Source: Anthopleura xanthogrammica (Eukaryota; Cnidaria; Anthozoa; Actiniaria; Actiniidae). From it: DNA of 64,000 nt. The DNA is taken from contig OZ025218.1 of assembly GCA_964019055.1 (NCBI GenBank), positions 5,027,259 through 5,091,258 of the forward strand. The letters run 5' to 3'. Positions 1 to 12,800 of this stretch are shown here, piece by piece. The position numbers and the translations under genes were made by a program. The number at the start of each line of letters is the position of its first letter. Within the stretch, counting starts at the first letter, position 1. The notes under the pieces are model-generated. The model was not told the origin of the DNA and made no database searches. It saw only the letters and a program-made list of their open reading frames with translations.

Positions 1-3000
1 TCAAGAGCCTCTCTCATATCAGCTGCCATGAGAATGTCGTGACCTTCGTTGCAATAGGTACGAATTGAACACTTCATAGGACACAGAATGCGATCGCAAA
101 TGTCTTTTCCAGACTGCGGCTCAGAGTAATGATAACTTTCCACTAGAACGCCTACTCTGTTACCAACATCTCTCACAGCTGCAATCAAGGAGCTATTGTG
201 GTAGCAGCCTGCCTCGTCCGATCTTAGATAGACTTTTTGAAGGAGAGGATTCTTTTTCTTCAAGTAAGCAAGAAGGTCTTCTATTATTGAAGTGACTGCG
301 TACCAGTCTTGAGTGCAACGGTCAATTAAATGAGCATAAGAAGTGACATCTAAAGTTCCTGATGTTTCACTTGAAGAAACCACACTGCTTACGTGCCAGC
401 TAAGGCCCCTCTTTCCGTACCAATCCGTCTGTTTTTCACGAAAACGTAACTGCAGAAACTTCATAGCCCAATCCATGACTATCAGACATGAGCTACTGTC
501 CAGCTTAGTGAGGATGTCTTGTTTTGCACATTCTTGGTTGACTGTTCTTAAAATATGGGCTTTCCACAGGAAGATGGACTCGGTGGCCTTTTCAACGTCA
601 TAAATCAAATCTCCTTGTTGTTCCTTGCTGTAGAAAGTTAGCGTGCTGTCATCTTTAATTAGCTTCTTTATCTTGCGGAGATAGGAAGTGACGTCATCAC
701 ACTGAGAGCATTGTTCCGTATGCTTGTGTGTGCACTCTTCTTTAAAATCTGAATCTGCAGGATCACTAAGTGCGAACTTTCGGCAGTGATCGGGACAGTG
801 ACTTTCGTCCTCCTGGCAATGGCATTGGTATTCCGTCTTGAAATACCTCTTTCCTTCTTGTAACGATCTTTTTAACTTTTCTGATGTGCCCTTTTCTAGC
901 CCTAATGAATCGACCTCTTCAACGATTTTAGCAAGTCGGTCAAAACCAGCGGCACCATCGGATGCTATGTTATCAAGTCCGCTCATAGACTTTTGTTGGG
1001 AAGCTTCTGTTACATCTAGTATACGAAACAGCGTTGCACGGCTGAGTGGCTCCGTTTGTTCTTCCCCACAAAACTGAATGTACTGTTTGATGATAGTTGA
1101 CCTGGTGACTTTGCGAATGATGTTCGGCATTGTAATTTTTTCTCCGCTTTCAAGTTTTAGCTTTCTCGTGCCAAAGGCCACATCCTGATTGAAGTAAGGC
1201 CGGTTGATAAAATCAACAAAATGGTCGACCTTTGCGGCTGGTAATCTTACACGGTGAGAAGGCAATTTCTCGATTGCAGAGCCTGGCCCACATTCTTTTG
1301 CATGAGCTCTGGCCCGTTTTATTTGCCACTCCGTTAATTTTGCGTAAGGCTCATGCATCTTCTGTAGCATTTTCACAGGATAACGGTGCGCATATAGGCT
1401 CAGAATCTGTGTTTTTACATTTTTTGTTGCTGCATTTTTGTAGGCTTGCATGAAAGGACCGAGCTCTTGGAAATCAGTTCCTCTATCTAATTTGAGGCAG
1501 GAATGAAACAGTTGCTCGCCAGCTTTTGGTGCTATAATATCACATACAACACCACATGCTTCGGTAGCCTTTTCTATACACACCTTTTTCTCGTTTTCTG
1601 TTGCTTCATCCCACGTCTTTTGAAGCTGAAATGTCAGTTGACTAAATGGAACAGCATTCGAAGTCTCTTTGCTGAGTTGACACATTGCAGCATTGAACAC
1701 TGAAAGTGCCGATTCATTTTCTACTTCCTCTTCTTGGGAGCTTCCACTTCCGCTTCCCCGACCAAACCAACAACCGGGAGTCCACTCGGCTGCTTGACTG
1801 TCAGATTTAGGAGGGCTCCCACGGACAGTGGGGGTTGATGGAATGCATGAGGTCAAATTCATTACCGCAACACGCTTCGCAAGCCTAAGGAGTGCACGTT
1901 CAAAAAAAACTGGGATAAGTTTTAAGAATGAAAACAAATGATATAGATAATATAGAGGGGGAGGCCAAAGTAAGGTATTCTAATGATTTATTTCTCTACT
2001 CAAAACTTTTGCGTGCATAAGTGGGAAAAAATCAATTAAGATAATGCAGTAGAGGAGTTGCGTATATTTTAAACATAATATATTGTACAAGAAAACCTGG
2101 TCCACTTTTAGTTTCGATATACATATGCTTTATAATTGTAGAATCAACAATGACAATAAATATAATCGTACGATACCTTGATACATCTTCCTGATCGGTG
2201 CGCAGTCCCATCCAAGATTTGTTTTCTTCTAGCTTTGTTTTGTGAATTTTTACACAGGATACGCAAATGGCTATTAAAAAAGAGTGAAATTATTCATAAA
2301 AAAACTGAAAATATTAAGCCTGAAACCAAAATAATGTTTTGGCAACCAGTTTCAAAAGCAGCACAAATTCTATGCAATGATCTGTGGAAATGCTACTGAT
2401 AAATCCGATATATTTATTATAATTAATTTATTTCTTTAAATATTAATCATAAAGGGAAGCAATAATGGTAATTGAACTGAGTGGAGCGCAATTTGGTCTG
2501 AAATCAAACGAGTGATTATAAATCGCACGACCGCGTAGCTGGCGTGGAATTTCCTAATCACAAGTTTGATTTCAGACCAAATTGCGGTCCACTCAATTCC
2601 ATTACTTCTTAATTCAGGCACAGCGGAGGGAGAGGGGCTTGGGGGGCTTAGACCCCCTCCCAAACGTTTTTAGCTAAAACAATTTTTCTCTCATGAGTCC
2701 CCTAAAACTTTGAAATGGTTTTAATGCAATAAATATGTTGCAATTGCCCCTCAAACGCATGCGCATTTCCAAGAGCCTCGACTTCCAAATTTCCAGGGGG
2801 CTGGGGATACTCCCCCGAACCCACCCTCAGATCAGCCCCCTTCCCTCATGCTCCGCGGTGCCTGTAATCATATTTATTTAAAATCTGAGGAGGATTTTAT
2901 CATCAACAAAAAATTGTAAGATCTCTATTTCATCCATTTTCATGTAAAATTTAGTCAAAAATCTAGAAAATCCCCTTCAATTTTTTTCTCATGCTTAAAA

Positions 3001-3559
3001 TTGGCTTCTTTTTTTGTGTGATCTGATTGGTTAAATGTATGCTTTCCGCAATTTCATTAGCTCTTCATAACTCGTGATTAAATCACACTGCCGAGAGTTA
3101 ATTTAGATTGCGGAAATCACCAGTGATTTCAAAGTTTATATAGTTAACAAGTTTATAAGTAAATGCTATAAACATACGAGATCCTATTGCGATGTTTTTT
3201 CCAAGCAACAGGCGGACTTCCCGGTTAGTATCTGTATTCACAGTGTTTCTGTTCTTGAGCGGTTTCTTAGGGCCGGAGTGCAAAGGGTACCGGCAGGTTG
3301 GAGGCGGTCTCCATTTTCGTCCCATGCTTCCACGATGTTTTTCGCAAATCAAAAGATTTTCTACCTGACTAGGTGTTAAATCAAATATGCCTGCCCTATT
3401 CAAAATCAGGTCACACTCTCCCACAAAACCAATCATCTGTGACAGGTGGCAGGCGCTTAGGTGACCTGAAATGTCATTCTGGCACTCTGATAAACGAGTA
3501 AGATCAAAATCACCACATCCAATTCCTCCCCTAGCTTCTAATAAGCATTTGCCTTCCAT
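1..3559 (-). CDS. Transposase-like (DDE-type-like) protein, two exons seen, 3' end beyond window
   Basis: Exon 1 is 3559-3178 (ATG 3559-3557) and ends in donor GTATGT. Exon 2 starts at 1909 after a pyrimidine-rich tract ending in CCCAG and stays open to base 1. The phases agree (one base left, two bases taken), giving over 760 residues without a stop. Exon 1 encodes a Cys/His-rich head (CGDFDL, SECQND, ACHLSQM, CEKHRGSMGRKW, CRYPLH) that looks metal-binding. Exon 2 holds a Cys/His cluster near 690-830, then acidic segments resembling an RNase H-fold integrase core: VMDWAMKFL at about 461-485 and RSDEAGCYHN at about 193-222. I associate this type of protein with multicopy families in cnidarians and fish, from memory. 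It could be a live transposon gene or a domesticated copy; the window shows no terminal repeats. The intron (1910-3177) carries two foldbacks. If exon 1 were not used, ATG 1862-1860 would be the fallback start. Confidence 0.72.
2463..2608. repeat. Foldback element (MITE-like)
   Basis: Two arms of about 50 bp (2463-2512 and 2558-2608) are near-perfect reverse complements around AATTTGGTCTGAAATCAAAC, separated by about 45 bp. It lies in the intron of the transposase-like gene and has no coding capacity. Confidence 0.8.
2615..2864. repeat. Short inverted-terminal element with CAGGCACAGCGG ends
   Basis: It begins CAGGCACAGCGGAGGG and ends with the imperfect complement CTCCGCGGTGCCTG. The interior is rich in G and C runs and has no ORF. 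It lies directly beside the foldback at 2463-2608, in the same intron. Confidence 0.55.
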
Positions 3560-6533
3560 TTGATCAGCTTAATAAACCACAGCAAAATAATTTTCAATGT
3601 AACTATGAAAATGCTTGATGCCAGCGGTTTCCCCCCAAAAAGCTACTGTCGAACCCCTGCGGAAGCAGCAATAATACGAAGTGCTATGATTTTAACGTGA
3701 AGTTTGTGAGTAGTTTTCTTGGGTTTTTAGCCCTCCTTCTTCTCTTTTTTCCATCGACATTTGGCCTTGAGTGTTGTGGGAAAGCTACTTTGGAAAATAT
3801 AATGCTTGGCCAATCTCAAAAGGAAAAATTTACTTCCTGAAACGCCAAGATATCGAGCCTTGGATGACTGACCAGGAACACCTTTGGCTAATGAATGAAT
3901 GTTACGAAGTATAAATTTTCTCTCCGATTGGGATCTATATGGCCTTTTTGTGATCTAAAAGGATTCTAGCATGGCTTGAGAGGAAAAGAGGCTAGCCTAG
4001 AAAGCAGGTAAGCGGAATTTTATTTAAAATCTACTCGAATGATGCGATACTGATTTGATACTTCAACTCGAAAATTTCTCCAAGGTATACCAATAGAAAC
4101 GGCCATAACTTTAAAAAAAATGAAAACGTACACAGGTTATTGCTGATTTGTATCAATAAATGATAGAACTCTTCGATCATATAGGAAAAAGGTTGTAGAC
4201 AGGTCCCACTTTTTCAAATCAAGCTTTTATATTTTGGTCATTTTCAGCCCTCGCTGACAGCGTGTGGAGTAGGGCTAACAATATCCTAGTTTTCTTGCTA
4301 ACGGCTACTCCGATTGGATGAAGCTTTTTATTTCATGAAACTACAATAGTGTGCCTACAGATCGGTGTAAAAAAAGATTCTGAAATCTACGGAATGATTT
4401 GTGTACAGCGCTGTGAATAAGTGCGAAATTTTCGGTCGTCAAGGGCTCATCACAGGCCCCAGGCCGTCAACAATTTTAACGGCTCCTAGCGTAGCCAAAA
4501 AAGATTTTTGAACCAAACCAAATTCGTTTCAGTGATCACCCCAATAAAGTCTTTCAATAGCCAGAGTTTGAGAAAAAAATATTTTTTAAACTAAGTTGAG
4601 TGGGCGGTTTTTACTGAGACAGCCTCTTAATAGAATTCACTGGACCGATAGAGCAAGTGAGAAATTTAAAGTTTGGACTGGAAACTAGCAAATTTAATAT
4701 ATCATACTGTATAGTATATATTTGACAATATATTATACATTTCATTGTATACTGCATCCAAAAAGTCCAAAAATCTCGAAAACAATATGACTAGTTAATG
4801 ATTAACTAATGTTAACTAAAGGCAAGATTTTAACTGACAAGCTATGACCAAATTTTTTAACTGACAACTGATATGTAGACCCCCATCCAGACCCTCGTAT
4901 TTCATTTTTCTTTTTTTAGACCAAAGTATTATGAGTCGTGATAAAATAGTGAATATAACGCTCACCAAAGAGTTTACTTTGCAGCCTTTCCTAGAAAAAC
5001 TCTTATATGTACTGTAAACCAGTTAAAACCGGTTTATATAACAATAGAAATCGCGTCATTTTAAACTTATATATATTTATGTAAAACTGCGTTCCGTCTC
5101 CTCTAAATATGTTTGCCAACTATATGCCAGCTCTAATCCTACCTTGAATACGTCTGATTTCTTTCCATAAAGTATGCTTTCCTTGGCATCAAAAGATAAG
5201 GTAAGGTTTTAATGTGATAACGGTATCGAGTATTTAGATAATGAGAAGAATTATCTCGATTCTAGGGATAAAAACTCGCCGTCATATAACAGATATCCTC
5301 TCAAAAGTGAATAAATTTCTTTAGAAATTATGTATTGTATACAGCAGTCTAGCTATCGTAGATGTTAGCGGGTACAGAGTCTTTGAATGATAAATCCCTT
5401 GAAATGAAGTTAGAAATTGAATGTGAGTCAATTTTATAGTCATCGGAAGATTTACTGTGTTTTGAGGTGTTTCAGTGAATCCCTGTTAGAACAAGAAGCG
5501 GCCCGAGTTGTTGATAAGGCTTCCCAAACGTATACAATACAATACTTCATTTACCGTGGAACTTACACGCTAGTTTAAAACGCTAGTTTACAGGTAGTCC
5601 ACCTAAACTATAATAAAAATATACAATTCATATCCATAATATATACAATAAGATAATAATAATATACCTTTCTCGAATTCGAATTCGAATTGTTCTTGAA
5701 TATTTTGAAAAAATTTAAAATTTATTTCTATAATTTTAAACTTGGCCCTAGTGAGGTAGTTTGCTAGAGTACTGACGTTGTTTACTGCGATTCTCAATAG
5801 CCTTTCAATTCAACAAGTCTGAAGTGAGTTCGGAAAAGTGGTTAGTCGATCTGGTCGATCTGGTCGATTCTGGCTGAGGACATATTTCATTTATCATTTG
5901 ATTTTATTCTTATAAGTATTTAGGGAGAACTGTTGATGAGATAAGGGGAGTTAAAGCCCGAGTACAAGTATAGAGTAAGTCATTAAAATTCAAAACATGA
6001 GGAAATATCTATGCCTTCGAAAAATATCGCTTACAAAGTTGAAACAAACATTTCGGTCGATTAGTCTAGCATGAAGGTCAACGTTGTGGCATATGTTTGC
6101 GCAAATATTAATTTACGTCTCGACAGTCCTGGATCTTTGTGTCACAGAATATATTTCAAGAAAGGTTGTTTTTGTAATAGGTCAGTCTGATCAAAGATAA
6201 CCTTTTCAAGGATTCTGCGCCTATCTGAATATTAGTCTACTGCTTTTGTATAAGATACTTAGATATGAGGGAGCGTTCATAGTTTATTGGGTAGGGGGTC
6301 TATGGGGATTTTACAATTGGAAATAATATATTTGCGGTGGCTCCCATTCAAACATAGTGATTATATATTTTTCAGTTGCTCCCCAAAACTACAGTCCCCC
6401 TTTCCCGGTCTTTGGCTTTGAAAAAATATTTTCGATAGCCCCCTAATTGTTATCAGAGAAAATGGATCGGATGGATCGGACACCAACTACCTACGATATG
6501 ATGCTGCTGTTGCGCCATTATTAGCGGAGCTCC

Positions 6534-6556
6534 CGCGCGGGCCAAAGGCCCGCGCG
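6534..6556. repeat. GC-rich perfect hairpin
   Basis: Ten-base arms CGCGCGGGCC and GGCCCGCGCG flank the loop AAA. The flanks (GCGGAGC on both sides) continue imperfectly. It stands out sharply in AT-rich surroundings and is probably the core of a small dispersed repeat. Confidence 0.7.
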
Positions 6557-6630
6557 AGCGGAGCACCATACTTAAGGAAAAATGGTAACCCATCGAGTTG
6601 ATTTTTCATGGCTTGATTACGTCATCACCT

Positions 6631-6852
6631 TGTACATACATACATACATACATACATACATACATGCATACATACATACATACATACATACATACATACA
6701 TACATACATACATACATACATACATACATACATACATACATACATACATACATACATACATACATACATACGTACATACATACATACATACATACATACA
6801 TACGTACGTACGTACATACATACATATGTACGTACGTACATACATACATACG
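6631..6852. repeat. (ACAT)n microsatellite
   Basis: A tetranucleotide ACAT array of about 220 bp, with some ACGT variants toward its right end. It opens spurious ORFs of alternating Thr-Tyr-Ile-His and Cys-Met-Tyr-Val on both strands; none is a gene. Confidence 0.95.
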
Positions 6853-8170
6853 TCCGTCCGTGTACCACTTTGCACAGGGTTCCCGCGCGCTTTGCTTACT
6901 CACAAATGCACAGAGAAATTGCAATAATGTAGTCAAAGATGGATCAAGAAGTATTTTTTCTTATTTTTGCAATGCGAAAAATACGTTTAATCGAAGTCAT
7001 GTCTGTCTTAAAGTGAACAAAAACAATTTTTCGACTTTAGCGACTTGCTAAAGAAGATTTAGCGAGGGAAAGCGAGGGAAGTTTCTTAATCTTACGATGA
7101 AGTTTCGTGACTGAAACTTCAGTGAGAGAAAAAGTGGCCTGTAGACCAGAAAAACCTGATTATACTGCAAGAATGATATTTCAGTTCCGTAGAAAACACT
7201 TCATAGAAGGTAAATTCATTAATTTAAAACTAATATTTCGTAAAAAATCGACAAGAAATGTGTAAACTAGCTGGAGAAACTCTCAGACAAGCCAAGGACG
7301 TTGGTTCGGCAAACATTGTCAGAAAAACTTGGATAGTTTGTCGTTTTTACTGCATTCTAGATTTTTATCATCTTTTTCTTCATTACTTGTGAACCAAAAA
7401 AGCGATATTTGAAGCTTTGATTTTTTGTTTTTGATCCCATTTCAAGAAAAAAGGCTAAGACTTAGTAAAAAGACTTGGTTCTTTGAAAAAATATATTTGA
7501 CAGCCAGCGAACCTCACGCGAAGTCAAAACAAGATTCCAGTTTCATAATCATATGGATATTTTGACATTTTTATAGATAACTTATTTTAATGTTGAATGA
7601 AATATGAAAAAGGAATACATATCACACCAAATATTTGCTATTTATCGGGCTTTTCCAGCTATTACTATTACACAATCGCAAAAATGATGAGCTTGTTTTT
7701 TTTTTATGGATAAGCTTATGTTTTTGTAAGATATTTCGCTCGATAGTAAAGTTAAGAATAAATCTGAAAAAAAAACTTTCAAAGACCAACTTACTAACAA
7801 AGAAAATTATTATCTTGCATTAATGAATATGTCTCTTTTTACATGTGAAGTTCAAGTGAATGTAAGCTTAACTCCTCCCCTTATCAGTAATATTTTTCGA
7901 CAATTTTCAGTGTAGTTCACTTTCCACCTAAAAAACTTACAACTTTGATTACTAAGATTTGCTGAATAAAATCCTTTGTTCTATACATGTATTCATATGT
8001 TCTACAATCTATATTTATTTTTCTTCGAATTGAAAAGTTTTCTAATGCTTTTGAAGGCTTAAAATAATGGTTTTTCTTTTAGTTTTTCCTCCTGGATTCT
8101 GGTAAAATCAAACGAAGTGGTAACGCTATAACCAGCGTTATGCCGCGTCACACAAATGTCACGTTAACCA

Positions 8171-8359
8171 AATTATGGCCGGTTCAAGTATATATACAAG
8201 TATATCAAAAGTATATCAGAAATTATGGGATATCATCGCTGATATTTTTTTCGGGTTGCCTATCACTAGGGCTTTCTGAAAAAAATATCAGGAACGATAT
8301 CCTATAATTTCTGATATACTTTTGATATACTAGTATATATACTTGAACCGGCCATAATT
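8171..8359. repeat. Foldback element, MITE-like
   Basis: Left arm AATTATGGCCGGTTCAAG and right arm CTTGAACCGGCCATAATT are perfect complements. Complementarity continues inward through the GTATAT-rich part to about 75 bp per arm. A TA dinucleotide tract follows at 8373-8405. Confidence 0.85.
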
Positions 8360-8370
8360 TTTGCAAAAGG

Positions 8371-8406
<36 letters not shown>

Positions 8407-9299
8407 ATATCAACAAGAGTTCTGTATGTATCTGTCGATTCTAAACCAATGTATTTGTAGCTAGTAGCTAGTGTATTTGTGAGCGGATTGTTTTGATAAC
8501 GATAGATATACATATCATTGTTTATGGTATTCAGAGGCTATTCTAAACGAATGAATTTATATGCGAGTGTTTTTGTAGGTGAGCGGAGTGTTTTGGCAAC
8601 GACAGATACACATGTCATTGTTATTATGGTATTCAGTATCCTGGATTCCAGAGGGGCTCAGTTGTAGGAGTCGAAGCCGCCAAGAAACGACTCTTTTCGC
8701 TCCGCTTCTCGCAAGTACAAGGAACCCCTGGTACCCATGCAGGGTAGCGTTAAAGGGAAGTAGAAAAAAATCTACAAAAGTATTCGTATTCTCCCGGTAT
8801 TCTATGCCCAGCGTCAACGAGAAGTATAGATGGCTTGTATATCAGCTTTAGAAACTAAGTAAATATATAAACTTATAAGCTTTAGATCGAGCAAACATTT
8901 CACTTGCAGTGGTAGCCTGAGTATACTCAGGCTATTTCAGTGGATAATGATAATGGTCGTAAATGGTTGGTACTAATGGTCGTAAATGGTTGGTACGAGA
9001 GGTACGAGTGGTACATAGGATCGGGAACCCTGTGGAATGTTTTGGTAAGGGGGACCCTGGGTATGGTTTGAGAGTTTGCATGAACGAGATTGTAAATCAA
9101 GAGCGTTGTTGTGTTCGGAAATAGAAAGTATTCGATGAATATATCGTTTCGTTCCAAAACTCCCTAAATCGATAACTTTGGTCAATTGATTTGATCTGAG
9201 CCAGCTTCCCTCCGACACAGAAAGACTTTCTTATAATATAGATTAATTGTTTCAACAATTAATCTATATCTATGAGTATCTATTTCTCAGTTATATCTA

Positions 9300-9505
9300 G
9301 ATTACGTAGTAAATTATATACTTATAGGATGTAATTAATATTTTAGATAGCTATATTAACAATTTTAACCAATTAGATTTATTATATTTTATATATATAT
9401 TGTAATTAATTAGTTTGTCCTACGAGATAAGCGCATTTGGGCATCTTGGAAAATGCGCTCTATAGATAAAGTTATTTATTATTTATTTATTTATTTATTA
9501 ACAAC
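9300..9505 (+). mobile_element. Possible 3' end of a non-LTR retroelement
   Basis: The text TGCGCTCTATAGATAAAG followed by a TTATT-type tail resembles the 3' ends of LINE or SINE elements that finish in short tandem repeats. No reverse transcriptase is present. This is resemblance only. Confidence 0.3.
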
Positions 9506-9657
9506 CTTGAAAGTTATGAATTTATTAGAGCGCGCAGACAGCAGGTAATAATATAAGAGGGCGAGGAAAGGAAAGGAAAGGAAAGAAAAATATATAAATG
9601 AATAAATAGACAAATAAATACATAAAAAATAAATAGATAGATAATGATACTAAAATA

Positions 9658-9694
<37 letters not shown>

Positions 9695-9827
9695 GTTTGT
9701 AAACAAGTTATTTATGTAGCAAAGTCAAATAAGTGTCAGGTAAATCCCTGCCACTATCTCTGTTAGCCATAGGTTTGGTACATTTGGCTACGTGCCAGGA
9801 CTCTAGCCATTTTCTTTGACACCACTT

Positions 9828-9848
9828 TCTTGTCTTTTTGTTTTTAAG
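9828..9848 (+). promoter_or_regulatory. Candidate 3' splice site in the 5' UTR of the TPR-CHAT gene
   Basis: A run of T and C ends in TTTTTAAG just before the ATG at 9854. This fits a splice acceptor and implies an untranslated first exon farther upstream, which I could not place. Confidence 0.45.
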
Positions 9849-9853
9849 AAAAC

Positions 9854-12800
9854 ATGGATGCCTTCAAGATTGAGGATGAACCAGTGAAACTAAAGACTTT
9901 TCTTTGGTTCTGTACGATCTGTGGATGCAACGACCACTTGAAACTGAAAACCGGAGAACTCGTTAATTTCTACACGGAATGTTTACAAATTGCTCTCTTT
10001 TTTGAAGATATCGGCCTTCAGATTAAGCTGTATACCTGTCTTGCTCTCGCAAATGAAGAACTGTCTCGTTGGACTGAAGCCATAGACTGTTATGAAAAGG
10101 GTTTAAACATCGCCACGGAGGTAGGCGACATTCAAAGCACCGCAGTCCTATGTTTGAACTTGGGACTCAGTTATCAATTATTGGGTAAGTACGATGAGGC
10201 CATTAAGTATCATAAAATGTCATTAGATATTGCTACAAAAATGGAGGACAAAAAAAGCATCGTAGAAGCATGCATGAACTTAGGAACTGTCTATGAATCA
10301 TTAGGTAGATACAAAGAAGCCAAGGAGCATTATGAAAAGTGTCTTCAGATCGCTATCGAAAGAAACGACGAGGAGGGCAAAATAGTTGCATATGCAAATT
10401 TGGGAGATGCTAATCAATTGCTTGAGAACACTGAAGCAGCAATCAAATGCTATGAGGAATGCCTGAGCATCGCCCTCGAGATAGGTGACAAGGAAGAAGA
10501 AGCAAAAGCATACGGGAACTTAGCAGGCGCTTATGATTCGTTAAGCCGATACGAGGAAGTTATTAGATACCTAGAAAAATCGGTCAAAATCGCCGTGGAA
10601 ACAGGGGATAAGGAAATGGAGAGGATTTCATATAGAAATCTGGGGGCTACTTATTATAATTCATTAAATGAATACAAGGAAGCCATTCGGTTCCATGAAA
10701 AATCACAGAAAATAGCCACAGAGCTCGGTGACAAGAAAGAACAAACACTGTCATATGTAAACTTGGGGATTGCCTACCAGTCATTGTGTGACCACGAAGA
10801 GGCCATAAGTAACTTTGAAAAGGCTATATGCATTGCCAAAGAGATGGGCTTCAAGTACGGGGAGGAAACTGCTCAATTCAATATGGCAAATTCCTACCAA
10901 TTGTTAGGCAAAGCGAAGGAAGCCTTGAAGTATTACGAAGAATATTTGAGCAGTGCAGAAGAAATGGAAAACAAAGAAGGACAAGCAACTGCATATTTGA
11001 GCATGGGAATTGCCTTTCAGTCATTAGGCGAGCACGAGAAGGCGATTGAGTATTGCGAGCAGTCTTTGCACATTGCAATCGAGATTGGGTGTAGGGACAT
11101 TGTAGGAAAGTCGTATGCAAACTTGGCAGGGTTTAATAAATCTATTGGCAAATTAGAAGAGGCGATTAAATGTTCTGAAGAGTGTATTAAAATATCTAAA
11201 GAGACAAATGACATGAAAAGTGAATCGTGCGCATATGCATGCCTGGCAGGAAGCTTGATTTCTTTAGGTAAGCTACAAGAAGCGATTGGATTCCTTGAAA
11301 TTCAGCTAAGTATTGCGAAAGAACTAGATGACAAGTACTGTGAAGAAAGTGCACTTATTGGCTTCGGATTAGTCCATAGTTCATTAAGTCAATTCAAGAA
11401 GTCAATTGAATACAAAAGAAAGGCCCTTGACATTGCCACAGAGATAGGTGACAGAAATGGGGAAGCGACAGCATACAACTGCTTGGGAACAGACTATCGT
11501 AGTTTGGGACAATATGAGGAAGCCCTCGAATGTCATAGTAAAGAATTGAGCATTTCCAAAGAAACATGTAACAAAAGTGCTGAGGGAGAGGCTTATCGTA
11601 GCTTAGGAGAAACATATGCCTTTTTAGGCAATTATAAGAAAGCCATTAGCTACCTTGAAACAGCCTTGAACTGCGCTCGAGAAAGTGGCAACAAGGAGGG
11701 AGAGGGAAGCGTTTATGAGAGTTTGGGAAATATGTACAGGATCTTACATGAGCGCGAGAAAGCCATTTTCTATTTTGAAAAGAGCCTGAAAATCGTCGAA
11801 GAGATAAAGGAACAAATTCATGTTGCCAGCGTATGTCTAAACTTGGGGAAAGTCCACATGTCGCTGGGAAGATACGAGAAAGCCCTTGAGTATTATCAAA
11901 GGGGTTTAACACTTGCCATAGAAATTGGTAACAAGGAAGCTGAGGGGATTGCATATGGAGATTTAGGAGACGTACATTTGTTATGTGGCGAGCCCGAGAA
12001 AGCATCCACGTATATCCAGAAATGCCTAACGTTTGCCGTAGAAACAGGAGATAAATACATGGAAGGATCTGCTTATGGAAGCATGGGATCCATCTCTTTC
12101 TCCTTGGGCAACTACGAGGAAGCCATCAAGAACCATGAAAAGGAGCTACACATTTCTGTAGAGATCGGTGACAAGCGCAGCGAAGGATTTGCCAATATGT
12201 GCATAGGTAACTCCCATCTCGAATTGGGTTATTCGTATAAAGAGGTAAATAAGGAGGAGTATTTACAATGTATGGATAAATCTAGAAGTTTTCTGGAAAA
12301 CAGTCTACATTGCTGGAGTTCACTTTATCTTCACTCAGAAGAACGAGACGAATCCAAGATATCTTTTGTAGAAACTTTCCATGGTGCGTATAAGCTATTG
12401 ACGAAAGTATTGATCGAAACAAAGCACGACGAGGAAGCTCTTCTGGTGTCTGAGCGTGGAAGAGCTCGAGCTTTCAACGATCTCCTGACTTCTAGGTACG
12501 ATTTGCCATTGATCAGTTCTCCAGATTCCTTTCAGTATTCAGATGTGCAGACGCTTCTGACTCGTGTTAGCTTTTGCATCCTATTCTACGCACAGCACAA
12601 TACTAGTATAGCTATCTGGGTGTTGTCACATCAAAGTCCGATGCTTCTTGCTGAAAATGAGATCATGGGATACCAAGATAAAGTTGATAAGATCCCTGGT
12701 AGCAAGCAAAAGAAAGAAGTCATAAAACAACATGTTTTTAAAGTTGTAAATGCTGCCTATGACGAAATGAAAGTAAGAGAAGCAGCAAGGTGTGAAGACA

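Larger units (their letters stand above)
3560..9848. other. Intergenic stretch, no gene found
   Basis: No exon with credible splice sites or family resemblance was seen on either strand. The stretch is AT-rich and contains a GC hairpin at 6534-6556, the ACAT array, foldbacks at 8171-8359 and 8912-8936, a 24-bp duplication at 8948-8996 and AT-rich simple sequence at 9480-9700. Confidence 0.6.

Noticed and set aside
6582..6936. Several overlapping 80-116-codon frames on both strands
   Set aside because: They are produced by the ACAT microsatellite in every frame.
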